A stretch of 64,000 nucleotides of DNA from Allokutzneria multivorans (GCF_039537405.1 NZ_BAABAL010000005.1:434001-498000), one strand, 5' to 3'. Counted from the stretch's first letter, positions 1-8,925 are shown. Notes: a model not told the origin generated them from the letters alone. Translations and numbers: made by a program.

Positions 1-1
1 C

Positions 2-730
2 GCGCTCTTCACCGAGATGTGGCACGGGGTCGGCCTGCGCTGCCCGCTGCGCGTGGTCACCGACTGCGAGGTCGGCTTCGCTGCGGGCACCCCGAAACCG
101 AACGGCGCCGCGCTCGTCGCGGGCACCGGCTCGGTGGCGATGCGGATCGTGGACCACCGGATGGCCGCGATCTTCGGCGGCAACGGCTGGCTGCTCGGCG
201 ACGAGGGCTCCGGCTACTGGGTCGGCCGGGAGGCCGTGCGCGCCACGCTCAAGGCCATCGAGGGCCGCGCGCCGCTCACCGCGCTCAGCAGGGCCGTGCT
301 CACCGAGGTCGGCGGCACCGACTCCGCAGACCGCAGGCGCCTGGTGATCACCCGCTGCAACGCCGACGAGCCCGTGCGCCTGGCCCGCTTCGCCCCCCTG
401 GTCAGCACCGCCGCCGCCGAGGGCGACGAGATCGCGCAGGACATCGTGCGGCGCGGAGTGCTGCACCTGGTCGACATCACCTTCGCCGCCGCGCCCGCCG
501 CCGACGGCTCACCCGTGGTGCTCATCGGCAGCCTCACCGAGGCGGGCAACCCTTTCGGCGACGCGCTCCGGGTCGGCTTGAGCGCCAACGGTTTCCACGA
601 CATCTCCGAAGCCACCGACGGAGCAGCCGGAGCCGCCTGGCTGGCCGCGACAGAACTCCTCCCCGACGAGGCCCAGCGCCGCGCACTGCACTCCGCGCTC
701 CTCGCCCATCCCCCGATTGTTTTCAGTTAA
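2..730 (+). CDS. BadF/BadG-type sugar kinase (probable N-acetylglucosamine kinase), 3' part
   Basis: This is the C-terminal part of an ASKHA-fold kinase. The reading frame is open from the left edge, so the true start lies outside the window. The visible ~240 residues contain the second-lobe glycine motifs: VAGTGSVAM (adenosine/phosphate binding), then GGNGWLLGDEGSGYWVG, and a late VLIGSL strand. This pattern is typical of the BadF/BadG/BcrA/BcrD family, which includes GlcNAc and glucosamine kinases. Substrate identity is inferred from family only. A second member lies at 13540-14541 beside a sugar importer, so the neighbourhood has two such kinases. A short inverted repeat (AGGCC/GGCCT, about 733-749) follows the stop codon. 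Confidence 0.75.
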   Translation, partial: ALFTEMWHGVGLRCPLRVVTDCEVGFAAGTPKPNGAALVAGTGSVAMRIVDHRMAAIFGGNGWLLGDEGSGYWVGREAVRATLKAIEGRAPLTALSRAVLTEVGGTDSADRRRLVITRCNADEPVRLARFAPLVSTAAAEGDEIAQDIVRRGVLHLVDITFAAAPAADGSPVVLIGSLTEAGNPFGDALRVGLSANGFHDISEATDGAAGAAWLAATELLPDEAQRRALHSALLAHPPIVFS

Positions 731-870
731 TACAAGGCCGGAACGTGGCCTGTTCCAGGGACAAACACACCGTCATATCCAAAGAACTCAAGAAGACGCA
801 TCTTCGCGCAGATCGCCCTCGTTACCGTTGTCGCAACAGGAAAATCCCGACTTCAAGCGAGGAATGATCG

Positions 871-1185
871 ATGAGGATTGTGCGCGCCCTGAGCGTGCTG
901 GCGCTGGGCATCGTCGCGGCCGGAGTGGCGGTGCCCGTCGCCCAGGCCGACCCCGCACCGCGCGGCTGCGGCTACCAGGGGTGGGGCACGTACGAGCACT
1001 GTTCGAACGTGAACGTGATGCTCCAGGTCTCCCGGTTCTTCGGCAGTGATTTCAAGGTCTGCGTCAAGCCGGGCAGGACGGACCTCCAGCAGTACTCGCC
1101 GGGCCCCCAGAACTGGGCAGTCACTGACGCCTGGTACGTCGGAGGGGCGAACTGCATCCCCGGCTACAAGGGCACCGTCGACTAG
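871..1185 (+). CDS. Small secreted cysteine-containing protein (possibly DUF6355-like)
   Basis: A 104-residue exported protein. Residues 1 to ~26 form a classic signal peptide: basic MRIVR, a hydrophobic stretch, then AQA before DPAPRG. The mature part is about 78 residues with four cysteines (CGYQGWGTYEHC, then KVCVK and ANCIPG), which could form two disulphides. The CGY...HC arrangement recalls the small actinomycete secreted family DUF6355, but this is from memory and unverified. GAGG at about 860 precedes ATG 871; an in-frame-independent ATG at 864 is less likely. Function unknown. It is followed by a dispersed-repeat half copy and a strong convergent terminator. Confidence 0.65.
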   Translation: MRIVRALSVLALGIVAAGVAVPVAQADPAPRGCGYQGWGTYEHCSNVNVMLQVSRFFGSDFKVCVKPGRTDLQQYSPGPQNWAVTDAWYVGGANCIPGYKGTVD

Positions 1186-1232
1186 CGCCTTCACTGCACG
1201 TGGTTGAGCCGCGCGTTCGGTCGGTGCCGGTG

Positions 1233-1296
1233 AGGGTTTGTCGTCGTTGAAGACCTCGGGGGCGGGGGTTTGTGGGTCTTGAAGACTGACGAACCC
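1233..1296. repeat. Half copy of dispersed long palindromic element (copy A)
   Basis: Contains GGGTTTGTCGTCGTTGAAG, then GGGGGTTTG, then GGTCTTGAAGACT and GAACCC. The same order of motifs makes up the right half of the elements at 15437-15569 and 30131-30267. Here only that half is present. It lies between two convergent genes. Confidence 0.65.
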
Positions 1297-1340
1297 GACG
1301 ATTCGCCGCCGCGCGGCCAATTCAGAGGACGAATCTCCAG

Positions 1341-1378
1341 GAACGAAACGGCCCGGTGGCAGTCGGGCCGTTTCGTTC
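1341..1378. terminator. Bidirectional stem-loop terminator
   Basis: Perfect 15-bp stem: GAACGAAACGGCCCG pairs with CGGGCCGTTTCGTTC around an 8-nt loop. It lies 17 bases beyond the stop of the minus-strand DUF11 protein and about 155 bases after the small secreted protein, so it can serve both convergent transcripts. Confidence 0.85.
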
Positions 1379-1394
1379 TGTTCAGACGAACCTG

Positions 1395-4300
1395 TCAGAC
1401 CCGCCGCCTGCGCGAGCCGATCAGGGCGGCGAAGCCCGCGACGACGAGCAGCAGGCCCCAGGTCATCAGGGCTCCCACCGTGGCTCCCGTGTCGGCCAGC
1501 GGCGGCTTCGGATCACCCGGTGTCGGCGGAACCGGTGGCGCCGGCGGCTTGGGATCGACGGGGGTCTCCGTGGCGCACTGCGGGTCCTTGCCGTCGGGAA
1601 CGCAGTTGCCGCCCGGCGTCTCCGAGGTGACGGCGTTGCGGAGCTTGCTGTCGCCGTTCACCGGGTCCCCGACCGTCACGGAGTACGTGATCGTGGCCGT
1701 CGCGCCGACCGCGAGGTCACCGCTCCAGCTCAGCTTCGGCGCCGAGTAGGTGACCGATCCCGAGGAGGCCTTGGCGTCGTCGTTGTACTTGGCGTCGTCG
1801 AGCACCCCGGTCATGTCGTCCACAAAGGACACTCCGGTCAGCGGCGCGGTGCCGGTATTGGTGACCTTGACCGTGTAGGTCACCTTCTCGCCGGGTTGCA
1901 CGCGCTGCGGGTCTGCGGTCTTGATGATCAGCACGCCGGGGATCAGCGTGCTCGTGCCGCAGTCCGGATCGGTGGAGCCGGGCGGGCAGTTGCCGCCGGG
2001 GGTCTCCGAGCTGACCACGTTGGCGAGCTTGCGGTCTCCACCAGCGGCCTTCACGGTCACGGAGTACGTGATCTTGGCCGTCTCGCCGACCTTCAGGTCT
2101 CCCGCCCACGTCAATCGGGGAGCCGAATATGTAGCGCTGCCAACGGAAGCGGCCACGTCGGCGTTGTAGTCAGCGTCGTCGAGGACCTTCGACAGGTCGT
2201 CGGTGAACGTCGCCGCCTTCACGTCCGCCTTGCCCGTGTTGGCCACAGTGACCGTGTAGGTGACCTTGTCGCCGGGCTTGGCGACCTGCTTGTCGACGAC
2301 CTTCTTGATCGTGATCCCGGGAACCGTTGTCGTGGTGACGCAGTGCGGTTCCGTCGAGCCGGGCGGGCAGTTGCCGCCGGGCGTCTCGGAGCTGACCGCG
2401 TTGATCAGCTCGTTGTCGCCGGTGTTCGGCTTGTTCACGGTGACCGAGTACTTGACGGTGGCCACGGCGCCGATCGCCAGATCACCCTTCCACGTCAACC
2501 GCGTCTCCGCGAAGGTCGCCGTGCCGATCGTCGCGGTGGCGTCGTCGTTGTACTTCGCGTCATCGAGCACTGCCGTCAGATTGTCCACAAAGGACGCTCC
2601 GGCCAACGCCGTCTGCCCCTTGTTGGTCACTGTCACCGTGTACGTGACCTTGTCACCGGAGTTGGCGGACTTCTTGTCGACTTCCTTGCGAATGTCCACA
2701 CCGGACACCGGGGTCGTCGTCGAGCACTTCGGGTCCGTCGAGCCCGGCGGGCAGTTGCCGCCCGGTGTCTCCGAGCCGACCGCGTTGACGAGCTTGTGAT
2801 CACCCTTCACCGGGTCGCTCACGCGGACCGAGTACTTCACCGTCGCGGAGCCGCCGACCGCGAGGTCGCCCTTCCACGTCAGCCGAGGAGCCTCGTAGGT
2901 CACCGCGCCGGGCGCGGCGGTGGCGTCCCCGTTGTAGACCGCGTCGTCCAGGACGCCGGTCAGATCGTCCACAAAGGACACTCCGGTCAGGTCCACCTGC
3001 CCGGTGTTGGTCACGGTCACGGTGTAGGTCACCGTGCCGCCCGGGTTGGCCTGAGCGGGATCGGCCTTCTTCTCGATACGGAAACCGGAGACAGGCGTCG
3101 TCGTCGTGCACGAGGACTCACAACGGTTGCCCGGTGTCTCGGAGCTGACCGTGTTGATCAGCTTGTGGTCTCCGGTGTTCGGCGACTTCACCGTCACCGA
3201 ATACGTGATCTTCGCGCTCTCGCCGACCTTCAGATCTCCGGTCCAGGTCAGTCGCGGAGCCGAATAGGTCGCGGCACCAACGGAAGCGGACGCGTCGGCG
3301 TTGTACACCGCGTCGTCGAGCACCTTGCTCAGATCGTCCACGAAGGACGCTCCGGTCAGTGTGGTCTGCCCGGTATTGCGCACGGTCACCGTGTACGTGA
3401 CCTTGTCGCCCGGGTTGGCCGACTTCTTGTCGACCTCCTTGTTGAGGGCCATGCCGGGGACGAGCGTCGTCTTCGAGCACGCCGGATCGGTCGAGTCCGG
3501 CGGGCAGTTGCCGCCCGGCGTCTCCGAGGTCACCGCGTTGACGAGCTTGTGGTCCCCGGTGTTCGGCGACTTCACCGTCACCGAATACGTGATCGTGGCC
3601 GTTCCCTGGACAGGCAGCGTCCCGGCCCACGTCAGTCGCGGCGCCGCATATGTCGGCGCACCAACGGTTGCGGACGCGTCGGAGTTGTAGTCGGCGTCGT
3701 CCAGCACCTTGGAGAGGTCGTCGACGACCTTGATGTCCTTGGCGATCACACGGCCCGTGTTGCGCACGGTCAGCGTGTAGACCACCTTCTCGCCCGGCTT
3801 CGCTTCGGCCTTGTCGACGGTCTTGGTCACGGTGTAGCCCGGCCCTGGCACGAGCGTGGTCGCACAGGCCGCAGAAGCGTCGTCGGTGCACCGGTTCGCC
3901 GGTGGCACGGTGCCGGGCGGCCCTCCTGTTCCCTTGGCGCGGTTGACGAGCGACTTGCCGATGGCGTCCTCGCCGACACGGACCTTGACCTGGAGGCTCG
4001 CACTGCCTCCGATCGCGAGGTCACCCGCGTTCCACACCAGCGGGCCGGAGCCGGACACCGTGCCCTGTGACGGCGTCGACTCGATGTAGCTCGTTCCTGC
4101 CGGAAGCGTGTCGGTGACCACGATCCCAGGCGCCCCAACGGTTCCCGTGTTCCGGATGCCCACGGTGTAGGTCAGCGTGTCGCCGGGGAGCGCTTCGGCC
4201 TTGTCCACCGACTTGACCAGCTCGTAGCGCGGCGAGGTGACGGTGTTGCGCACGGTGTTGCTCTCGCGCGACTGCGGCCGTCCAGTCTGCGCGCCCTTGA

Positions 4301-5795
4301 ACGTGAGCTGGGCGGTGTTGTCGAACTTCGTGCCGTCCGCGACGGAGTCACCGACCTTGACGCGGAACGTGATCTTCGCGCTGGCGCCGGGTTTGAGGTC
4401 TGCCAGCGGGCACGTGACGAGCAGTCCGCTCGCCGAGCACCCGGCCCCCGATCCGTCCACATAGGACAGACCGGCGGGCAGGCGATCCGTGACCGAAATG
4501 GCCGTCGCGGTGTCCAGGTCCGTGGTGCTGCCGTCAGCGTGCTTGTTGACGACGTCGAGGGTGTAGGTGATCTCGCCGCCCTTGACGACCCATCCCGGCG
4601 GGTTGTCGGCGGTGTTGCCGGGCGGCGTGTTCGCCTTGGTGATGCGCAGATCGGGTTCGAGCGCGTCGGTCATCAGCCACACGGTCTGCGGGTAGATCGC
4701 GTCGCCGTTGGTGGCGATCTTCAGCTGGAGCCGGTCGGTGCCCGCCGGGACCTTGCCGGTGACGTCGACCGTGCGGGCGTCGTAGCCGAAGTTGTTGACC
4801 GGCGCGGGATTCCTCGCGCTGATGTTGGTTCCGGCGCCGGTGGCCGAGACCTGGTCGATGCGGCTGCTGAAAGCGTTGGGGCGACTGGAGCCCGGGAGCG
4901 CGGGCGCGGGCATCGTCAGCGTCTGCAAGGACGACGCGTCCCGCCCGACCTGGAGGAAGTCCCCGTCGATGTCGGCGTCCCCGTCGCCTGCGGTGATGCC
5001 GAGCGTGGCGTTCGGGACGCGGCTGCTGACGGACTTGATCCCGGTGAGGTCGATGGCCACCGAGTTGGTGCCGACGACCTTCTGGAAGCCGTCCCAGACC
5101 TGGAGGTAGCGCAGCGGCTCGGCCGGGTTCTCGTAGGCGACGACGAGGGACCACCCGCCCCAGCAGCCGAGGTTGGTCGAGGAGTTGATCGACCTTCCCT
5201 CGCACGCCTGCACGTCAGCGACGGTGTAGTCACCCGAGCCCGCCGCGCGGACCAGGTCGGTGACGTCCTTCGCGCCCGCGTGCGCGGTGAGCACCGGGGT
5301 GCCCCGGCCCGCCGCGTCGAACCAGTCGTAGGTGTCGGCGGTCAGCCGCCGGTACGTCGTGCCGCCGGGGACCTTGAACGAGACCTGGTTCGCCTTGCTC
5401 GCGTCCCCCGAAGTTCCTGTGCTGGCAACGGGATTGAGCTGCCAGTAGAGCCGGGCGGAGAGCACGGTGGCACCACTGGGCAGGCTGATCCGCGCGCTCG
5501 ACGCGGTGTTGCCGGGCGCGGCGGGGTCGACCTTCACCCACGTGGCGGGCTGCCCGTTGCTGGTGCTGTCGGTGCAGGTGGTCGCGCCGCAGGTGACCAC
5601 GGAGTTCGACGCCATGGTGATCGCGCCGTGGGCGAGGCCGGAGTACACCGGCGTCGGCCCGATCTGGCGCTCCGTTCCCAGTCCCCGCGCTTGCTGCGCG
5701 AAAGCCGCCGAGGGCGCGAGCAGAGAAAGCACGAGAAGGACGGCCAACGTGGAGCGCATAACACGAAATAGGCCGTGCCACAACGGCTTCGACAT
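1395..5795 (-). CDS. Sortase-anchored surface protein with eight DUF11-type repeats
   Basis: A 1466-residue wall-anchored protein. The chosen start (ATG 5795) has AGGGCAGGGAA directly upstream and gives MSKPLWHGLF with a signal peptide ending AFA-QQ; an upstream start at 5840 lacks such a site. Residues ~35-380 form a beta-rich head of the kind found before DUF11 repeats. Eight Ig-like repeats follow, each with a PG(D/E)KVTYTVTV.NTG motif. The last six are about 125 residues long and nearly identical in layout, sharing VLDDA.YN and a tryptophan-containing RLTW segment. The C-terminus is a Pro/Lys-rich linker, the sortase signal LADTG (LAXTG, class E type), a membrane span and RRRR. Likely role is adhesion or cell-surface structure. 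The repeats invite copy-number change by recombination. Confidence 0.85.
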   Translation of the reverse strand: MSKPLWHGLFRVMRSTLAVLLVLSLLAPSAAFAQQARGLGTERQIGPTPVYSGLAHGAITMASNSVVTCGATTCTDSTSNGQPATWVKVDPAAPGNTASSARISLPSGATVLSARLYWQLNPVASTGTSGDASKANQVSFKVPGGTTYRRLTADTYDWFDAAGRGTPVLTAHAGAKDVTDLVRAAGSGDYTVADVQACEGRSINSSTNLGCWGGWSLVVAYENPAEPLRYLQVWDGFQKVVGTNSVAIDLTGIKSVSSRVPNATLGITAGDGDADIDGDFLQVGRDASSLQTLTMPAPALPGSSRPNAFSSRIDQVSATGAGTNISARNPAPVNNFGYDARTVDVTGKVPAGTDRLQLKIATNGDAIYPQTVWLMTDALEPDLRITKANTPPGNTADNPPGWVVKGGEITYTLDVVNKHADGSTTDLDTATAISVTDRLPAGLSYVDGSGAGCSASGLLVTCPLADLKPGASAKITFRVKVGDSVADGTKFDNTAQLTFKGAQTGRPQSRESNTVRNTVTSPRYELVKSVDKAEALPGDTLTYTVGIRNTGTVGAPGIVVTDTLPAGTSYIESTPSQGTVSGSGPLVWNAGDLAIGGSASLQVKVRVGEDAIGKSLVNRAKGTGGPPGTVPPANRCTDDASAACATTLVPGPGYTVTKTVDKAEAKPGEKVVYTLTVRNTGRVIAKDIKVVDDLSKVLDDADYNSDASATVGAPTYAAPRLTWAGTLPVQGTATITYSVTVKSPNTGDHKLVNAVTSETPGGNCPPDSTDPACSKTTLVPGMALNKEVDKKSANPGDKVTYTVTVRNTGQTTLTGASFVDDLSKVLDDAVYNADASASVGAATYSAPRLTWTGDLKVGESAKITYSVTVKSPNTGDHKLINTVSSETPGNRCESSCTTTTPVSGFRIEKKADPAQANPGGTVTYTVTVTNTGQVDLTGVSFVDDLTGVLDDAVYNGDATAAPGAVTYEAPRLTWKGDLAVGGSATVKYSVRVSDPVKGDHKLVNAVGSETPGGNCPPGSTDPKCSTTTPVSGVDIRKEVDKKSANSGDKVTYTVTVTNKGQTALAGASFVDNLTAVLDDAKYNDDATATIGTATFAETRLTWKGDLAIGAVATVKYSVTVNKPNTGDNELINAVSSETPGGNCPPGSTEPHCVTTTTVPGITIKKVVDKQVAKPGDKVTYTVTVANTGKADVKAATFTDDLSKVLDDADYNADVAASVGSATYSAPRLTWAGDLKVGETAKITYSVTVKAAGGDRKLANVVSSETPGGNCPPGSTDPDCGTSTLIPGVLIIKTADPQRVQPGEKVTYTVKVTNTGTAPLTGVSFVDDMTGVLDDAKYNDDAKASSGSVTYSAPKLSWSGDLAVGATATITYSVTVGDPVNGDSKLRNAVTSETPGGNCVPDGKDPQCATETPVDPKPPAPPVPPTPGDPKPPLADTGATVGALMTWGLLLVVAGFAALIGSRRRRV
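1560..3845 (-). repeat. Six tandem ~380-bp coding repeats
   Basis: The six C-terminal DUF11 modules are visible as DNA repeats of about 360-390 bp. A landmark near GTCCACAAAGGACACTCCGG recurs at about 1816, 2584, 2967 and 3333, with more diverged versions at about 2190 and 3718. The stretch encoding GGNCPPGSTDP also recurs. Confidence 0.8.
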
Positions 5796-5997
5796 TTCCC
5801 TGCCCTTTCCGAAGGACGGTGGACACACGAACATAGACATGCCCGGACCAGGGAGAACGCGCCAGAATAGGGAAATACCTCAGACAGGGGACACACCGGA
5901 GATCACCGTCACGCCCCGCAGGTGATCACCCGAGGGACCCGAAGAGGGGCATCACCCGGAAGGGTTCACCACAAAGCGCAACGGCGCATTCGGGGGA

Positions 5998-6885
5998 TTA
6001 CTTCGGCGCCGGGTCGAAGGCCAGGACGGCAGCGGAAACGGGTGACTCGCACACGACCTGGCGGAGGGGCACCCACTCGCCCTTGTCGCCGTCCGCGATC
6101 CCCACGCACAGGTTGCTGTGCAGCGCGCGCAGCCGGAAACCGTTGGCGCCTGCGGATTCCACGTTGAACAGCTCGGCGTTGCCGATGGCGCACTCGTCGT
6201 CGACCACCGCCGCGCCGATCTCCATGGACTCCTTGCGCACGCCGAGGCACCCCGGGCCGTACTGCGGGTGATCAGCGCGAACGTGGTACGAGCCGTCTTC
6301 GAGCCGGTCCAGGGTGTAGCGCGGATGCGTGCGCGCGCAGTCCTTCTGGAACACGACGCCGGTGTCCGAGCCCTCGCGCTCCGACAGGCACAGGCCGGAG
6401 TGCACGGCGCGGAGCCGGTAGTCGCCCTCGGCGGGTGCGGCCGGGTTCGGCTTGGCGGCGATCGGGTGCGGCTCGTCGCCGGAGCGCTGGCCGAGCAAGA
6501 TCATCGGAACGGCCACCGCGACCGCGACGAGCACGACCGCCGCGCCGCTGACGGGCCAGATCCACCGGCGCTTGGGCTTGTCCTCCACGAGAACCGGAAC
6601 GGGAACGGGAGCTTCTGCGGGACCGGAGAGGCGCTCGTGGGCGAGCAGCCAGCTCGCGTCGTCGGTCTCACCGCACACCTTGAGCAGCGCGCTGACGAGC
6701 TCCGGGCGGGGCAGCGTGTCGCGGGTGAGCATCGAGGCGGTGGTGCTCTTCGGCAGGACCTCGCCGAGCGCTTCGGCCCGGCGTTCGATCTCCCGGTACG
6801 TGAGCCCCGAACGGTCCCTGACCTGCCTGAGCAGGGCGACGAACTCGGCGGGAGTGGCCGCGCTCCCGGGTTCCAGCCGACTCAT
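5998..6885 (-). CDS. Membrane-anchored HTH protein with extracytoplasmic beta-trefoil-like domain
   Basis: A 295-residue protein with three parts. Residues ~10-95 resemble an XRE/Cro-type helix-turn-helix (FVALLRQVRDRSGLTYREIE, later TASMLTRDTLPRPELV). Residues ~125-150 are one hydrophobic span after KPKRRWIWP. The outer ~150 residues hold two ricin/trefoil-like units (YRLRAVHSGLCLS and FRLRALHSNLCVG), each with cysteines. The layout implies a cytoplasmic DNA-binding or protein-binding head and an outer ligand-binding domain. Such proteins recur in Pseudonocardiales, but none is known to me to have a tested function. It ends about 200 bases upstream of the DUF11 surface-protein gene on the same strand, which could be a target. 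Confidence 0.7.
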   Translation of the reverse strand: MSRLEPGSAATPAEFVALLRQVRDRSGLTYREIERRAEALGEVLPKSTTASMLTRDTLPRPELVSALLKVCGETDDASWLLAHERLSGPAEAPVPVPVLVEDKPKRRWIWPVSGAAVVLVAVAVAVPMILLGQRSGDEPHPIAAKPNPAAPAEGDYRLRAVHSGLCLSEREGSDTGVVFQKDCARTHPRYTLDRLEDGSYHVRADHPQYGPGCLGVRKESMEIGAAVVDDECAIGNAELFNVESAGANGFRLRALHSNLCVGIADGDKGEWVPLRQVVCESPVSAAVLAFDPAPK

Positions 6886-6894
6886 GCGCGAAGT

Positions 6895-7593
6895 CTAGGG
6901 AACACGTGGGTGCCGGATGCCGGGGTGGTCGGCGGGCAGTGCCTTGCGGAAGATCCACCAGCTCACCGCGAGGTTCAGCGCGACGAGCGGATAGGTCAGC
7001 GCGGCACGCGTGGTGCCCAGGGCCACGGTCGCGTCGATCCACCACAGCGGGATGAACACGGCCAGCCGGATCACGTACTGGAGCACCCACGACCAGCTCG
7101 CCAGGCTGTAGGCGCGCAGCAGCGCGGGGTCCTTGCGCCAGCGCGTGCGCTGTCCGAGCGCGGTGCCGACCACGACGCCGAGCAGCGGCCAGCGGATCAC
7201 GATGCTCACCGCCCACGCGAGCGCGCTGCCCGCGTTGGCGATCAGCTGGAGCAGGAAGAAGTCCGACGCGCGCCCGGTGTAGAGCGGGACCAGCGCGGCG
7301 AGCACGACGCCGAGCATGCCCAGCAGCACCGCACGGGGCTTGTCCCCGCGCCGCTGGCGGACGATGGCCAGCACCCCGCCGACCAGGACCGCGGCCACCG
7401 CGCCGAGCAGCACGGAGTCGCCGAAGGCGAGCCAGCCGACGACGAAGGCCACCGGCGGCAAGGTCGCGTCCACGGCCGCCCGCCGCCCGCCGAGCAGCGA
7501 TGCGAGCGTCTCCTCGCCGGGGTTGGCCTCCTGCGAGGCGGCAGACCGTTGCGTCACCCCTCCAGCCTGCCTGAACAGCCCGCCGACGAACAC
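6895..7593 (-). CDS. DUF3159 family membrane protein
   Basis: A polytopic membrane protein of up to 232 residues. The signature LLGGRRAAVDATLPPVAFV near residue 33 and the later RWRKDPALLRAYSLAS segment are typical of DUF3159, an actinobacterial membrane family of unknown function. About six hydrophobic segments can be seen. The start is uncertain: GTG 7593 has no clear ribosome site, while GTG 7557 (VTQRSAASQ) has GGAGG but too close. It is nine bases upstream of the HTH/trefoil gene on the same strand, so the two may be co-transcribed. Its start faces the ROK operon across a region containing an 18-bp dyad. Confidence 0.75.
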   Translation of the reverse strand: MFVGGLFRQAGGVTQRSAASQEANPGEETLASLLGGRRAAVDATLPPVAFVVGWLAFGDSVLLGAVAAVLVGGVLAIVRQRRGDKPRAVLLGMLGVVLAALVPLYTGRASDFFLLQLIANAGSALAWAVSIVIRWPLLGVVVGTALGQRTRWRKDPALLRAYSLASWSWVLQYVIRLAVFIPLWWIDATVALGTTRAALTYPLVALNLAVSWWIFRKALPADHPGIRHPRVP

Positions 7594-7610
7594 CGCTTAG
7601 GCAACCCTTT

Positions 7611-7628
7611 GTGAGCGGATTCGCTCAC
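7611..7628. promoter_or_regulatory. Candidate operator dyad upstream of ROK operon
   Basis: GTGAGCGGATTCGCTCAC: 7-bp arms GTGAGCG/CGCTCAC around GATT. It ends 10 bases before the -35 element of the ROK promoter and lies in the divergent gap with the DUF3159 gene, a good place for autoregulation by the ROK protein. The left half matches 12 bases of the E. coli lac O1 half-site, probably by chance. Confidence 0.55.
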
Positions 7629-7638
7629 GGTTTGGGGA

Positions 7639-7667
7639 TTGACCTCCGTGAGGCGGGTTACTACGGT
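7639..7667 (+). promoter_or_regulatory. Sigma-70-type promoter of the ROK operon
   Basis: TTGACC (7639-7644), 17-bp spacer, TACGGT (7662-7667). This fits the housekeeping sigma consensus of actinobacteria and lies 49 bases before the chosen ATG 7717. Confidence 0.65.
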
Positions 7668-7716
7668 GACGGAAATCGTCTGGGAAGTTAACAGACAAGT
7701 CGGAACGGAGGAGCGG

Positions 7717-8925
7717 ATGAGGGCGGGGAGTCCGAGGCTGCTGCGGGAGATCAACGACCGCGCCGCGATCGAGGCGCTGCTCCAGCGCGGCGCCATGACG
7801 CGGTCCGAGGTCGAGGCGATCATCGGACTGTCCAAGCCCGCCACCGCTCAGCTGCTGACCCGGCTGGAGCAGGACGGCGCGGTCGTGCGCGACGGGCTGC
7901 GCGGCGGGAGCCGGGGACCGCGCGCCCAGCTGTGGGCGGTCAACGGGGCCCTCGCGCACGTCGTGGCCGTCGACCTCACCCCGAGCCACGCCGACATCGT
8001 GGTCGCCGACATCACCGGCGCGATCCTGGCCGAGCGGCAGCAAGAACTCCCGGAGGGCGGCCCCGGCGTGGTCACCGCCTTCGCCGACGCCGTGCGCGCG
8101 ACCACGGGCAGGGCGGGGCTGTCCACGAACGAGCTGTGCGCGGTCGTCGTCGGCTCGCCCGGTGCGGTGAACCCCGCGGACGGGCACCTCGGCTTCGCAC
8201 CGCACCTGCCCGGCTGGGAGGGCTTCGACATGCCGGGGCGGCTGCGCGAGCTGCTGGAGGCCCCGGTCACCGTCGAGAACGACGTCAACCTGGTCGCGCT
8301 GGAGGAGATGGTCGCCGGGCGGGCCACCGACATCGACGACTTCGTGCTGATCTGGCTCAGCGAGGGCATCGGTGCCGCCGTGGTGATCAACCGCAGGATG
8401 CTGCGCGGAGCCACCGGCGGTGCGGGTGAGATCGACTGGATGCGCGTTCCCGACCTGGCCGACGCCGACACCGGCATAGACCGCAGGGGCATCCGGCTCG
8501 GCGACCTGCTCGGCTCGCCGACCATCCTCAAGCTCGCCCGCGCACACGGGCTGTCCGCGCGCACCGCGTGGTCGGCCGTGCGCAAGGCGCGCACCTCCGG
8601 CGAGGACGGCAGGCCGTTCCTCGCCGATCTGGCCAAGCGGATCGCCACCGGGGTCGCCGGGGTGGTCAGCGTGGTCGATCCGCAACTCGTCCTGCTGGCC
8701 GGGGAAACCGGCCAGGCGGGCGGGGAGGCGCTGTGCGGACTCGTCGCCACCGAGCTGCACGAACTGGTGGTGCCCCGCACCCCGGTCGCTCCCACCCTGG
8801 TCACCGGGAACCCGGTGCGCGCGGGCGCGCTGCACTCGGCGCTCGCGCTGGCCAGGCAGAAGGTTTTCGGACTCACCGCCGCCGCCACGGCAGAACCCTT
8901 CCGCGGGTCCCCGCGACCCGCTTGA
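7717..8925 (+). CDS. ROK family transcriptional regulator
   Basis: A 402-residue ROK repressor. ATG 7717 is preceded by GGAGGAG (7707-7713), which is why I prefer it to upstream in-frame starts. Residues ~5-65 form a winged HTH (AIEALLQRGAMTRSEVEAII, SKPATAQLLTRLEQDGAVV). The rest is the ROK fold. The zinc-binding CXCGXXGCXE segment of sugar-kinase ROK proteins is absent, with GGAGEIDWM at the equivalent place, and no clear ATP site is visible. It is therefore a regulator rather than a kinase. It heads a tightly packed operon of ABC transporter, GH4 enzyme and kinase, and probably senses the imported sugar or its phosphate. Confidence 0.85.
   Translation: MRAGSPRLLREINDRAAIEALLQRGAMTRSEVEAIIGLSKPATAQLLTRLEQDGAVVRDGLRGGSRGPRAQLWAVNGALAHVVAVDLTPSHADIVVADITGAILAERQQELPEGGPGVVTAFADAVRATTGRAGLSTNELCAVVVGSPGAVNPADGHLGFAPHLPGWEGFDMPGRLRELLEAPVTVENDVNLVALEEMVAGRATDIDDFVLIWLSEGIGAAVVINRRMLRGATGGAGEIDWMRVPDLADADTGIDRRGIRLGDLLGSPTILKLARAHGLSARTAWSAVRKARTSGEDGRPFLADLAKRIATGVAGVVSVVDPQLVLLAGETGQAGGEALCGLVATELHELVVPRTPVAPTLVTGNPVRAGALHSALALARQKVFGLTAAATAEPFRGSPRPA

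Noticed and set aside
1356..4070. 904-codon plus-strand ORF opposite the DUF11 protein
   Set aside because: Arg/His/Gly-rich translation with no known domain. It is antisense to a protein with signal peptide, repeats and sortase signal, and open only because of G/C bias.
7611..7628. Vector contamination or a true lac operator
   Set aside because: Only a 12-base half-site match; the flanking sequence is ordinary genome with high GC and real genes on both sides.
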